Source of the DNA: Lampropedia cohaerens
GTDB lineage: Bacteria > Pseudomonadota > Gammaproteobacteria > Burkholderiales > Burkholderiaceae_C
Reading direction: 5' to 3'
DNA: 64,000 nucleotides
Assembly: GCF_001005215.1 (NCBI RefSeq)
Contig: NZ_LBNQ01000009.1
Location: forward strand, 211,881 to 275,880
How positions within the stretch are numbered: the stretch's first letter is position 1; the number at the start of each line of letters is the position of its first letter. Position numbers and translations under genes: made by a program. The notes below the pieces were generated by a model. The model was not told the origin of the DNA and ran no database searches. It saw only the letters and a list, made by a program, of their open reading frames with translations. Positions 47,862 through 56,595 of the stretch are shown here, piece after piece.

Positions 47862-48392
47862 GGTGTCTCCTGGTGGTTTTTTGATGGTGCTCGGTGCGCT
47901 GCTTGGCAGCGCATCAGGCATGCACGGCGCTCTGCGGCATCGTGGTGGCCAAGGCCCTTTGTGAAACTTTAGCGGAAAGTGCTGGGCATGGGTAATGGCC
48001 GGGTTTCCTGATGAAGATGACGTTTGCGCAAATGCCTTTGTTGGTTGGCAGGACCTCATGCAGGTGGTCTGGCTGGAGAATCAGGCAACTTCACGCTTGA
48101 GAGGACTGTTTGAACATGCGCATGCGGGACATCGTGCTGATTTCCGCGCTGTATGCGTTCGTGCTCGCGTGGTGGGAGGTGGCCGCGTCTGTACGCGCGA
48201 CCCGAACCTGTTCAAAGGGCGCGCGCGCCCGCATCGCCGCTCGCCGCGCGTGCTGTCCCGGGGTGTCAGCCGTCAACCTGACTTGATGATCCGGCAAGGC
48301 TTGGATTGCGTCATCAAGGGTAATCACCCTGTGTGAATGGAGGCGCATGGCATAAAAAAACAGTCTTGCTTCTGATTTTCGGGAGATATGCC
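47862..48392. other. Gap between SDR and Bug genes; no clear gene
   Basis: This 531-bp divergent region has no convincing gene. It should hold the promoters of the SDR (minus) and Bug (plus) genes. A 14-bp GC palindrome lies at 48217-48230, directly after GAACCTGTTCAAAG (48204 onward), which resembles the outer end of the MITE-like repeats and recurs as ACCTGTTCAAAG near 43085. CGGGAGATA precedes the Bug start. Confidence 0.4.
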
Positions 48393-49376
48393 ATGACCAT
48401 CACTCGCCGCATATGGATAGCTGCTGCCGCAGTGGCAGTGTTCACTCTTGCCCCAGGCACAGGGGCGGCTCAATCAGATTATCCGAACCGCCCCATCAAA
48501 TTGCTGGTTCCATTTGCAGCGGGTGGTACGACGGACATCATCGCGCGCGCCATTGCCGAGCCGCTGGGGCGTGAACTGGGCCAGTCCGTCGTGGTTGACA
48601 ACCGTGGCGGTGGTGGTGGCGTCATCGGTGCAACGGAAGCAGCCCGTGCCGAACCGGATGGCTACAACCTGAGTGTGGCTACCGTGTCCACCACCGCATC
48701 CAACCCGGCCATCAATCCCAACGTCAGCTACGACCCGATTGAGGACTTCACGCCCATCATCAATATTGCCGCCACACCCAACGTGGTGGTGGTGCACCCG
48801 TCCTTTCCTGCGCAGAACTATGCGGAGTTCATCCGCGAGGTGCAGGCCAAGCCTGGCCAGTACTCCTACGCGTCATCGGGCACTGGCGGCATTGGCCATC
48901 TGCAGACCGAGCTTTTCAAGTCGCTGGCGGATCTTGATATGCAGCACATTCCCTATCGGGGCGCGGGTCCGGGTCTGAATGACACGGTCGCTGGGCAGGT
49001 GCCGATCATGTTCGATAACCTGCCTTCGGCACTGCCCTTCATCACCAGCGGGCGCCTGCGCGCCATCGTCGTTGCGGCGCCCGCACGCGTAGCTCCTCTG
49101 CCGGACGTTCCCACGTTTGCCGAAGTGGGACTGGAGCCGGCCAATCGCATGGCGTATTACGGCATCCTCGGACCCAAAGGCGTGCCGGATGCCATCGTGC
49201 AACGGCTCAACGCAGCGGTGAAGAAAGTACTGGAAGACCCCGCCGTGCGTCAGCGCATTGAAGGTACCGGCTCGATCGTGGTGGCCAACTCCCCGGAGGA
49301 ATTTGCCGAACAGATCCGGCAGGAATACGCGGTTTACAAGGATGTGGTGCAACGGCAGCAACTCAAGCTGGAGTAG
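48393..49376 (+). CDS. Bug/TctC-family periplasmic binding protein
   Basis: A 327-residue periplasmic solute-binding protein. Signal peptide about 1-26 (ending GTGAAQ), then YPNRPIKLLVPFAAGGTTDI, RGGGGGVIGATEAARAEPDGY and HIPYRGAGPGLND, all Bug signatures. This family is greatly expanded in Burkholderiales and binds carboxylates such as citrate, malonate or amino-acid derivatives. No tctAB permease is adjacent; orphan status is common. Confidence 0.93.
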   Translation: MTITRRIWIAAAAVAVFTLAPGTGAAQSDYPNRPIKLLVPFAAGGTTDIIARAIAEPLGRELGQSVVVDNRGGGGGVIGATEAARAEPDGYNLSVATVSTTASNPAINPNVSYDPIEDFTPIINIAATPNVVVVHPSFPAQNYAEFIREVQAKPGQYSYASSGTGGIGHLQTELFKSLADLDMQHIPYRGAGPGLNDTVAGQVPIMFDNLPSALPFITSGRLRAIVVAAPARVAPLPDVPTFAEVGLEPANRMAYYGILGPKGVPDAIVQRLNAAVKKVLEDPAVRQRIEGTGSIVVANSPEEFAEQIRQEYAVYKDVVQRQQLKLE

Positions 49377-49457
49377 CCGCTGCGCGGCTGGCGCCAGCGC
49401 CGGTCGTCGCACCTGAGCCGGTTTGCGCTAACCTTGGCAGCTTCGCTACCGGAGTAC

Positions 49458-50384
49458 ATGCCCTTGCCAAGTTCTGCCATGCCTTCTGCGGAGGACAATC
49501 AGGCGTTGATTGACCGCTTCATTGATGCACTGTGGCTGCATGAGGGGCTGGCGCGCAACACGCTGTACGCCTATCGCAAGGATCTTGAACTGTTTGCCCA
49601 GTGGCTGGCGGCCGAGGGCGGAGCCAGGCCGCTGCTTGCCGTGTCCGAGCAGGATGTGCATGCCTACTTCGCAGCGCGCCATGACGCCAGCAAGGCCAGC
49701 ACCGCCAACCGGCGGCTGACCGTCTTCAAGCGCTTCTTCCGCTGGGCCTACCGCGAGGGACTGCGCACCGATGACCCGACGGCGCGCGCCCAGGCGGCGC
49801 GTCAGGGCGTGCGACTGCCCAAGACCATGACGGAAGCCGAGGTCGAAGCCCTTCTGGCAGCGCCGGATGTGGCTACGCCGCTTGGCCTGCGCGACCGCGC
49901 CATGCTGGAGCTCATGTACGCCAGCGGGCTGAGGGTCAGTGAGCTGGTGGCGCTCAAGACCTACCAGTTGCGGCTGACCGATGGCGTCTTGCAGGTCACC
50001 GGCAAGGGGCGCAAGGAGCGTCTGGTGCCATTTGGCGCAGTGGCGCAGCAGTGGCTTGGCCGCTACCTGGCCGATGCGCGGGGGCAGATCCTGGCCGGTC
50101 GCACCAGCGACGACATGTTCGTGACCGTGCGCGGCCAGGCGATGAGCCGGGTGATGTTCTGGCTGCTGGTCAAGAAATACGCCCTGCAGGCGGGCATCAC
50201 CAAGCCGCTGTCACCGCATACGCTGCGTCATGCGTTTGCCACCCATCTACTCAACCATGGCGCGGACCTGCGGGCGGTACAGCTGCTGCTCGGGCATACC
50301 GACATTTCCACGACCACGATCTACACCCATGTGGCGCGCGAGCGCCTCAAGACGCTGCATGCGGCGCACCATCCGCGAGGCTGA
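49458..50384 (+). CDS. xerD: Site-specific tyrosine recombinase XerD
   Basis: A 308-residue recombinase resolving chromosome dimers at dif with XerC and FtsK. Catalytic residues are all present: Arg159 (ASGLRVSEL), Lys183 (GKGRKERLVP), His254 and Arg257 (SPHTLRHAF), His280 (LLGHTDIS) and nucleophile Tyr289 (TIYTHV). The N-terminal SAM-like domain is complete. ATG 49458 is taken; ATG 49479 and TTG 49434 are alternatives. It is a housekeeping gene, not part of a mobile element. Confidence 0.95.
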   Translation: MPLPSSAMPSAEDNQALIDRFIDALWLHEGLARNTLYAYRKDLELFAQWLAAEGGARPLLAVSEQDVHAYFAARHDASKASTANRRLTVFKRFFRWAYREGLRTDDPTARAQAARQGVRLPKTMTEAEVEALLAAPDVATPLGLRDRAMLELMYASGLRVSELVALKTYQLRLTDGVLQVTGKGRKERLVPFGAVAQQWLGRYLADARGQILAGRTSDDMFVTVRGQAMSRVMFWLLVKKYALQAGITKPLSPHTLRHAFATHLLNHGADLRAVQLLLGHTDISTTTIYTHVARERLKTLHAAHHPRG

Positions 50385-50387
50385 CCG

Positions 50388-51395
50388 CTATGGCGCGGCG
50401 GACTGGTTGGCAGGCGCTGCAGCGGTAATGGCCGCACGCAGCGCGCGCAGCTGACTTTTGACGCGGCGCGCATTCTCCGGCCCCATGCGCACCAGGATTT
50501 TCTGGCCGGCCGACAGGGCTTCGAGCTGCGGATCCTCGAATTCGTAGCGCACCCAGGGTTGTTGGGAGACGATCTCGCCGCGCACCGGCATCAACCGCAC
50601 GCGCGGAGCAACGGGCTCGGGCGCCTGGAGAAGGTGGTCGATCACCGCAACCAGGCGGTCGTTGAAGTAGCGGTCGGGATAGCCGAGCTCCTCGTAGGCC
50701 TGCTGAAACAGGGGGTAGTAGCGGCGGTACTCGCGCGCCAGCTGCTGCATGTCCAGCCGCGTGAACAGCGCCACCGCAGGGGCATAGCGCGCACTGTTGG
50801 CAGGGGCGATGAAGGTGTCGGCCTCGCCGCCACTGTCATCGACCGTAAAGCGCGGCGCGGTCGGGTGCACCGGCCACATCTGCGTGGGCGCGCGCTGCGA
50901 GGGCAGGTTATCTACCGTGGCGACGATGCGCCGCACGAGCTGGTCGCCGCGAACCAGCGTGGCAACGCGCGTATCCCCTGCCAGGCGTGTGAGGGTGGCT
51001 TGCAGATCGCCATCGGATGCCTCTAGCGGCGGCAGCGCGGCGGCAGTGGATTCGGCGGCAGGCGCCTGCGCCTCCAACGGTTCCAGCGGATGCAGGGGGG
51101 CAGGGTTCTCGGGTGCCTGCGGCAAGGCGGCATCGACGGTTGCCTGCGCAGCGGGCGCCGCGGCGTTTTCGGCGGTTGTGACGGGGCCGGGCTGCGCGGG
51201 CTCCTGAGTGGCAAGACCAAGGCTCTGTTGCACCGTCTCGACGATGCGGGTGCGCCACTGCGGCGCCTGCCAGAGCCACCAGGCTGCCGCTGCAATCACG
51301 ATGACCACGATGGCGGCGATCCACCAGCCGGTGTGGAGGCCGCTGTCGCGGCGTTCGTGCGATGCATTGGCATTGGCTCGGACTCTGTTTCCCAT
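50388..51395 (-). CDS. DUF3014 family membrane-anchored protein
   Basis: A 335-residue protein with one N-terminal transmembrane helix (about 23-44, WWIAAIVVIVIAAAAWWLW), an Ala/Pro-rich linker to about 125, and a conserved C-terminal domain with LVRGDQLVRRIVATVDNL and FTRLDMQQLAREYRRYYPLFQQAY. This matches DUF3014 of proteobacteria. The bulk is probably periplasmic. Function unknown. It converges with xerD (3 bp apart) and follows scpA. Confidence 0.88.
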   Translation of the reverse strand: MGNRVRANANASHERRDSGLHTGWWIAAIVVIVIAAAAWWLWQAPQWRTRIVETVQQSLGLATQEPAQPGPVTTAENAAAPAAQATVDAALPQAPENPAPLHPLEPLEAQAPAAESTAAALPPLEASDGDLQATLTRLAGDTRVATLVRGDQLVRRIVATVDNLPSQRAPTQMWPVHPTAPRFTVDDSGGEADTFIAPANSARYAPAVALFTRLDMQQLAREYRRYYPLFQQAYEELGYPDRYFNDRLVAVIDHLLQAPEPVAPRVRLMPVRGEIVSQQPWVRYEFEDPQLEALSAGQKILVRMGPENARRVKSQLRALRAAITAAAPANQSAAP

Positions 51396-51437
51396 GGCGA
51401 TTCCTGCGGTGTCTATGTCGTCCTGTAGCGCGCTATG

Positions 51438-52373
51438 TTAGTCCCGTTCCTCGTCAAGGGGATTGACGGGCTCGGCGGTTTGCCCCGGTGTGTCGAGCTG
51501 GCTGCGTGCAATCACGTAGATGGGGGCGAAGGCCTCGGCCTGGGTGATCTCGATGAGCGTTTCCTTGGCCAGCTCCAGCATGGCGATGAACGTTACCACC
51601 AGCACGGCCATGCCCTGCTCGGGGCGAAACAGCGCCTCGAAAGGCACGTAGGGCTTGTGTTGCAGATCCCGTAGCACGTGCGTCATGAACTCGCGCACGC
51701 TCAACTTTTCCCGCGTGATGGTGTGGTGCGCTACCAGTTTGCTGCGCTGCACGATGGCCTGCCAGGCGCGCCGCAGATCGTCCGGGTGCACGGTCGGCGG
51801 CATTGTCGCCACCTCCAGTGCCAGATGCGCCTGGCTGACCCAGAAATCGCGCCCGCGCTGGGGCAGCGCGGCCAGGGACTGGGCGGCAAGCTTGGTCTTT
51901 TCGTACTCGATGAGCCGACGCACCAGCTGCGCGCGGGGGTCTTCGGCCTCCTCCTCCTGCACGCTGGGGGGGCGCGGCAGCAGCATGCGGGACTTGATCT
52001 CGATCAGCATGGCCGCCATGAGCAGGTACTCGGCGGCCAGTTCGAGGTTGCGGTTGCGGATTTCCTGCACATAGCCCATGTACTGCTGCGTCAGCGGCAC
52101 CATGGGAATGTCGAGAATGTTGAAGTTCTGCTTGCGGATCAGGTACAGCAGCAGGTCCAGCGGGCCTTCGAAGGCTTCCAGAAACACTTCCAGCGCATCG
52201 GGCGGGATGTAGAGATCCGCAGGCAGCTCGAACAGGGGCTGGCCGTACAGTCTGGCCAGCGCAGCCGCCTGGGCCTGTTCGGCCTCCTCGATGGCTTGCA
52301 GGCGCTCAACGACGGCAGCACTGCCATCGGCGTGCTGCGACGCTTCATCCGGAAGCTGCTCGGTGGGCGTCAC
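51438..52373 (-). CDS. scpA: Segregation and condensation protein A
   Basis: A 311-residue kleisin linking Smc heads with ScpB. The N-terminal FEGPLDLLLYLIRKQNFNILDIPM is the diagnostic ScpA block; AAEYLLMAAMLIEIKSRMLLP follows, and a winged helix ends the protein. It starts with GTG at 52373. The partner scpB is not adjacent. It follows DUF3460 by 20 bp. Confidence 0.95.
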   Translation of the reverse strand: MTPTEQLPDEASQHADGSAAVVERLQAIEEAEQAQAAALARLYGQPLFELPADLYIPPDALEVFLEAFEGPLDLLLYLIRKQNFNILDIPMVPLTQQYMGYVQEIRNRNLELAAEYLLMAAMLIEIKSRMLLPRPPSVQEEEAEDPRAQLVRRLIEYEKTKLAAQSLAALPQRGRDFWVSQAHLALEVATMPPTVHPDDLRRAWQAIVQRSKLVAHHTITREKLSVREFMTHVLRDLQHKPYVPFEALFRPEQGMAVLVVTFIAMLELAKETLIEITQAEAFAPIYVIARSQLDTPGQTAEPVNPLDEERD

Positions 52374-52393
52374 GCGGCTTTAGGGCAAGGCAC

Positions 52394-52624
52394 TCAGCTC
52401 GGCTCCGCGCTGCTTTCCTGCACCGACTCTGGCTGGTAGGGGTAGGGCTTGGGAGGAACTTCGGCGGCGCGGTACTCACGCCAGATGCGTGGGTTGACAT
52501 CCTTGTCCCACAGCAGGGCGCGGCCTTGCTGCTGTTGCTGGTCCAGGTAAGGCCGCTCCTTCTTGAGATGTTCGATGAATTGGGTGACTTCCGATTTGTA
52601 GTGGGGCCGTTGGAAAATGGACAT
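52394..52624 (-). CDS. DUF3460 family protein
   Basis: A 76-residue protein, MSIFQRPHYKSEVTQFIEHL and then a Gln-rich segment and DVNPRIWREYRAA. It matches the small betaproteobacterial family DUF3460, regularly placed beside scpA. Function unknown. ATG 52624 is chosen over GTG 52633. Confidence 0.9.
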   Translation of the reverse strand: MSIFQRPHYKSEVTQFIEHLKKERPYLDQQQQQGRALLWDKDVNPRIWREYRAAEVPPKPYPYQPESVQESSAEPS

Positions 52625-52711
52625 AGACTTCACCGGGTTGTTTCATCGTGAGAGCCCGCACCGGCACTGCTACTGCCAGGGCTCTGGATCACCAGAAAGG
52701 GGTTGTGGGCG

Positions 52712-53254
52712 ATGCGCATTGTAATGGCCGCGAATTATTGGCGGAGAACCAGCCGACTGGCAGGCGCTGCGGTGGCATTCGCACTGACACTGGCGCTGGC
52801 GGCATGCGATCCGATTGCGCTGGACAAACTCAAGGTTGGCGAATCGACCGAGGCGGATTTGCGTGATGCCATGGGCACGCCCGACATGGTGTGGGACGAT
52901 GGCGCAGGCGTGCGCACCTTTGAGTACAACCGGCAGCCGGCAGGCCATGTGAACTACATGATCACGCTTGACGCCAACGGCCGGCTGCAGCAGGTGCGCC
53001 AGGTGCTGACCCCAGAGGAGTTCGCCAAGGTCCGGCCGGGCATGCACTACGACCAGGTGCGCCGCATGCTGGGCAAACCGGCTCGCGATGTGTGGTATCC
53101 GCTGGCGCAGGAGCACCACGTCAGCTGGCGTTATCGCCCGGATCCGACCAGCAGCGGCATGTTCACCGCCGTGCTCGATGCCCGGCGCGTCGTGCTGCGC
53201 GCCTCCACGGGGCCGGACCTGGATGAGTTGAACCGCTCTGGCGGTCGGCGCTGA
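52712..53254 (+). CDS. SmpA/OmlA (BamE-like) lipoprotein
   Basis: A 180-residue lipoprotein. The lipobox ALAAC gives Cys32. Two repeats of the SmpA/OmlA fold are visible: LKVGESTEADLRDAMGTPDMVW and RPGMHYDQVRRMLGKPARDVW. BamE-like proteins support outer-membrane protein assembly, but this two-repeat form is longer than BamE, so a paralogue is likely. AAAGGGG at 52696-52702 supports ATG 52712. Confidence 0.88.
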   Translation: MRIVMAANYWRRTSRLAGAAVAFALTLALAACDPIALDKLKVGESTEADLRDAMGTPDMVWDDGAGVRTFEYNRQPAGHVNYMITLDANGRLQQVRQVLTPEEFAKVRPGMHYDQVRRMLGKPARDVWYPLAQEHHVSWRYRPDPTSSGMFTAVLDARRVVLRASTGPDLDELNRSGGRR

Positions 53255-53609
53255 AGCGGTTCTGCGCCATCACGCCAATAATCGGCGCTAAGCACATGAT
53301 TTTCTGAAGCAATTCCTGGTTGTCCACGAAACATGTGGATAACTTTGTGGACAAGGCGTGCATGTGCGTGACAAATGCATGACCGACAAGCGTCGGAGAT
53401 GATTTGCTGCATATTTAGGCAGTGGTCACCATTGCGGTGCCATTGAGTTGAATCAATGACTTATGCGCGTGCGGCGGAAAGCCCTGCTGGGGGATGCCGG
53501 GTCGGCGTACAGACGGCTGACGGTTGCACGTGCTGGCTACGGATGTGCATAAGTGCGTCAGTCTTTCTCATGTGTACGGTGGGCCATACCGGGGGCGCGG
53601 CTCCTGGCA
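53255..53609. other. Gene-free gap with DnaA-box-like cluster
   Basis: This 355-bp region has no supported gene. It lies between the convergent BamE-like gene and the Crp/Fnr gene. Its notable content is the site cluster at 53320-53354, annotated separately. No T-rich terminator is obvious. Confidence 0.5.
53320..53354. promoter_or_regulatory. Cluster of DnaA-box-like sites
   Basis: TGTGGATAA at 53334-53342 is a perfect DnaA box (complement TTATCCACA). It is flanked by TTGTCCAC (53320-53327) and GTGGACAA (53347-53354), a perfect inverted repeat and each close to a DnaA box. Three sites in 35 bp is far above chance for this GC content. No dnaA, dnaN, gyrB or gidA gene is in the window, so a secondary titration or regulatory site is likelier than oriC. 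Confidence 0.55.
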
Positions 53610-54329
53610 TCACCCGTAGTCACGCAGGGCTGCTGCGTCGAGTACCCGCAGCCCGCCATACTCCAGCATGACCAGTCCCTGCTTTTGCAGCCGCACCAGC
53701 GCCACGTTCACGCGCTGGCGCGACAGTCCGATCAGCTGGGCCAGTTCCTGCTGGGTGATGCGCAGCGTATTGCCAGGCGCTGGTGCCAGCACCGGATGCA
53801 CCAGCGCAGCCAGCGAACGCGCCACGCGCGCGTCGGTGTTGGCCAGGCGGTCAATTTCCATACCGCTGATGAACTGGCCGACACGCTCGTTGAGCTGCAG
53901 CATGATGAAGCGGTTGAAGGCGATGGAGCGGTTCACCAGCTCATGAAACGCCTCCAGCGGCAGCGCCGCAATCGTACTGGTGCGCAATGCCAGGATGTCG
54001 TAGCGGTAGGCCTCACGCTTAAGGCAGGTGCCTTCGCCGAACCAGGATCCCGAGGGCAGGCCGGCATAACTGATGCTGCTGCCGTCGGCGCGGCTGTTGC
54101 TCATCTTCAGTAATCCATCAATGACGCCCAGCCAAGCCCGCACGGGCTTTCCCGCCATGCAGACGAAATCGCCCTGACGCACCTGGCCGATTTCCAGGGC
54201 GCGCTCGGCCAATCGCTGCTCGGTCGGCTTGAGCTGACTGAACCAGGCAATGGCGTGCAGTTCGCCAGGGGTGGCATGGCGGCGGGTTTGCAGCATGCGC
54301 TGCAGCGGTGCGCAGGCGGTTGGATGCAT
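53610..54329 (-). CDS. Crp/Fnr-family transcriptional regulator
   Basis: A 239-residue regulator. The cyclic-nucleotide-like sensor domain (about 40-150) includes VRQGDFVCMAGKPVRAWLGVIDGLLKM and GSWFGEGT. The dimerisation helix and the winged helix follow, with recognition region ITQQELAQLIGLSRQRVNVALVRLQKQG. The Fnr cysteine cluster is absent, so it is not an oxygen-sensing FNR proper. ATG 54329 is taken. It is divergent from the acyl-CoA synthetase/Liv operon and is its likely regulator. Confidence 0.92.
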   Translation of the reverse strand: MHPTACAPLQRMLQTRRHATPGELHAIAWFSQLKPTEQRLAERALEIGQVRQGDFVCMAGKPVRAWLGVIDGLLKMSNSRADGSSISYAGLPSGSWFGEGTCLKREAYRYDILALRTSTIAALPLEAFHELVNRSIAFNRFIMLQLNERVGQFISGMEIDRLANTDARVARSLAALVHPVLAPAPGNTLRITQQELAQLIGLSRQRVNVALVRLQKQGLVMLEYGGLRVLDAAALRDYG

Positions 54330-54655
54330 GGACTTTCGGGTGTGGAACAGTTTGGCGCTGTTGTTTGAAAAAGGCAGCAACGTAGCGGGAGGCACTCTGC
54401 AGGAAACCACTCCGCCAGGAAAGGCGGGTTCACGTCGTCCGCTGCTGTGCGACAACCGTATAACGGACGCTGGCCTGCGGTGCGCCGCACAAGGGTAAAA
54501 CCTGTCTAGGGTTTTCCCATGAATGTCGCTATAAGGACAAAAAAACGTCAAAGCGCTTCCTACCATGGGGGCATGCTGCTCGAGGCGGCGCTTGCGCCCC
54601 CGGCATCGGTCCGACGCAGATCGGACGGCGGCTCACATGAAGAAAGGCAGGGAAC
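54330..54655 (+). promoter_or_regulatory. Divergent promoter region of the regulator and the acyl-CoA synthetase/Liv operon
   Basis: A 326-bp gene-free region. TGTCGCTATAAGGACA (54524-54539) is a 16-bp imperfect dyad with the half-site spacing of Crp/Fnr operators and contains a -10-like TATAAG. It sits 117 bp before the operon start. GAAAGGCAGGGAAC provides the ribosome site of the first gene. Confidence 0.4.
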
Positions 54656-56593
54656 ATGGAGACAACCTTCCCGCGGCTGCTGGCACAACACGCCAGCCAG
54701 CGCCCGAATGATCCGGCAATCCGGGAGAAGGAGTACGGCATCTGGCAGACCTGGAGCTGGGCGGAGGTGGCGCAGTGCGTGCGGCAGATGGCCTGTGGCC
54801 TGGCCTCGCTGGGACTGACGCAGGGCCAGAATCTGGCGCTGGTATCGGGCAACCGCCCCTATGCGTACATGAGTTTTCTGGCGGCCCAGTCGCTGCGCGC
54901 CGTGCCGGTGCCGATGTACCAGGACGCGGTGGCAGCCGAAATGGCCTATGTGCTGGCGGATACGGGTGCCACGATCGTGCTTGCGGAAGACCAGGAGCAG
55001 GTCGACAAGATGCTGGAAGTGCGCGCCAGCTATCCTGATCTGGCGACCATCATCTACGACGACCCGCGTGGCCTGCGCGGCTATGACCAGCCGGGGCTGC
55101 TCAGCGTGCAGCAGCTGCTTGCGCTGGGTGCAAAGTGGGATGCGGACCATCCCGGCGCATTGGATGCGCTGGTGGCCGCTGGCGATGCCGATGACGTCTC
55201 GGTCATTCTCTACACGTCCGGGACCACCGGAAAGCCCAAGGGTGTGTGCCAGACGCACCGCGCGTTCGCCTCCGCCGCCGCTGGCGCAGCGCAAGTGGAC
55301 GGCTTACAGCCACGCGACAACGTCATCTCCTACCTGCCGCCGGCATGGGTCGGCGACCATCTCTTCTCGGTGGCGCAGTGGCTGGTGGTGGGCTACACCA
55401 TCAACTGTCCGGAGTCCTCGGCCACCGTGCAGATCGACCTGCAGGAGATCGGGCCAAGCTACTACTTTGCACCGCCGCGGGTGTTTGAAGGGCTGCTCAC
55501 CAGCGTATCCATCCGCATGGAAGACGCGGCGCGGCCCAAGCGCTGGATGTACGCGCAGGCGATGGCACTGGCGCAGCGTGTCGGCGCAGATCTGCTCGAT
55601 GGCAAGCCGGTGGCCCTGCTCGACCGGCTGAAGTACTGGCTGGGCAACTTCCTCGTCTATGGACCGTTGCGCAACGTCATGGGCTTTTCGCGCATCCGCG
55701 TGGCCTACACGGCCGGCGCAGCCATCGGACCGGAGCTGTTCAAGTTCTACCGCTCCATCGGCATCAATCTCAAGCAGTTCTACGGGCAGACGGAGACCTG
55801 CGCCTACGTGTGCCTGCAGCGCAACGGCCGCGTCAAGCTCAACACGGTGGGCGAGGCCGCACCCGGCATGACGCTGCGGATTGCCGACAGCGGTGAGGTG
55901 CAGGTCAAGGGGGTGTCGGTACTCAAGGAGTACTACAAGCGCCCGGATGCGACCGCCGAGGTCATCAACGAAGAAGGGTGGTTCCTGACCGGTGACGCCG
56001 GGGTGCTGGACGGCGACGGGCAGCTGCGCATCATCGATCGCGCCAAGGACGTTGGCCGCCTGCACGGCGGTGCCATGTTTGCGCCCAACTATATTGAGAA
56101 CAAGCTCAAGTTCTTCCCGCAGATCAAGGAAGCGGTGTGCTGGGGCCACGATCAGGAAGCGGTGTGCGCCTTCATCAATATCGACTTTGAGGCGGTCGGC
56201 AACTGGGCGGAAAAGCGCGGTCTGCCCTATGCGGGCTACGTGGACCTGGCGGGCAAGCCTGCGGTGCTGGAAATGATCGGAGAGTGCGTGGCGCAAGTCA
56301 ACCGCGAACTGGCCAGCGAGGAAGGCATGGCGGCAGCGCAGGTGCAGCGTTTTCTCGTGCTGCACAAGGAGCTCGATCCGGACGATGACGAGCTGACCCG
56401 CACGCGCAAGATCCGCCGCAAGTTCGTGGCCGAGAAGTACGCGGTGTTGATCGAAGCGCTCTACAGCGGCAAGCGCGAGCAGTTCATTGAGACGCAGGTG
56501 AAGTTCGAGGATGGCCGCACCGGCAGCGTCAGCGCCAATCTGGCGATTCTGGATGCGCCCACCTTCGCGGCAAGCAGCAGAAAGGCGGCCTGA
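54656..56593 (+). CDS. Acyl-CoA synthetase (AMP-forming), long-chain type
   Basis: A 645-residue ANL-superfamily ligase that activates a carboxylic acid to its CoA thioester through an acyl-adenylate. The P-loop YTSGTTGKPKG is at 186-196, the A5 motif FYGQTETC and the hinge region TGDAGVLDGDGQLRIIDRAKD follow. Length and the extended C-terminus (ELTRTRKIRRKFVAEKY) resemble FadD15-type long-chain ligases. It opens an operon with a Liv-type importer, so the acid is probably imported by that system; its identity is not shown. Confidence 0.9.
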   Translation: METTFPRLLAQHASQRPNDPAIREKEYGIWQTWSWAEVAQCVRQMACGLASLGLTQGQNLALVSGNRPYAYMSFLAAQSLRAVPVPMYQDAVAAEMAYVLADTGATIVLAEDQEQVDKMLEVRASYPDLATIIYDDPRGLRGYDQPGLLSVQQLLALGAKWDADHPGALDALVAAGDADDVSVILYTSGTTGKPKGVCQTHRAFASAAAGAAQVDGLQPRDNVISYLPPAWVGDHLFSVAQWLVVGYTINCPESSATVQIDLQEIGPSYYFAPPRVFEGLLTSVSIRMEDAARPKRWMYAQAMALAQRVGADLLDGKPVALLDRLKYWLGNFLVYGPLRNVMGFSRIRVAYTAGAAIGPELFKFYRSIGINLKQFYGQTETCAYVCLQRNGRVKLNTVGEAAPGMTLRIADSGEVQVKGVSVLKEYYKRPDATAEVINEEGWFLTGDAGVLDGDGQLRIIDRAKDVGRLHGGAMFAPNYIENKLKFFPQIKEAVCWGHDQEAVCAFINIDFEAVGNWAEKRGLPYAGYVDLAGKPAVLEMIGECVAQVNRELASEEGMAAAQVQRFLVLHKELDPDDDELTRTRKIRRKFVAEKYAVLIEALYSGKREQFIETQVKFEDGRTGSVSANLAILDAPTFAASSRKAA

Positions 56594-56595
56594 GC

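Noticed and set aside
49458..50384. Integrase marking a genomic island
   Set aside because: The protein matches housekeeping XerD, and no tRNA, att repeats or cargo genes are present.
53255..53609. Chromosome origin
   Set aside because: DnaA-like boxes are present, but there is no AT-rich unwinding region and no dnaA, dnaN, gidA or rpmH nearby.
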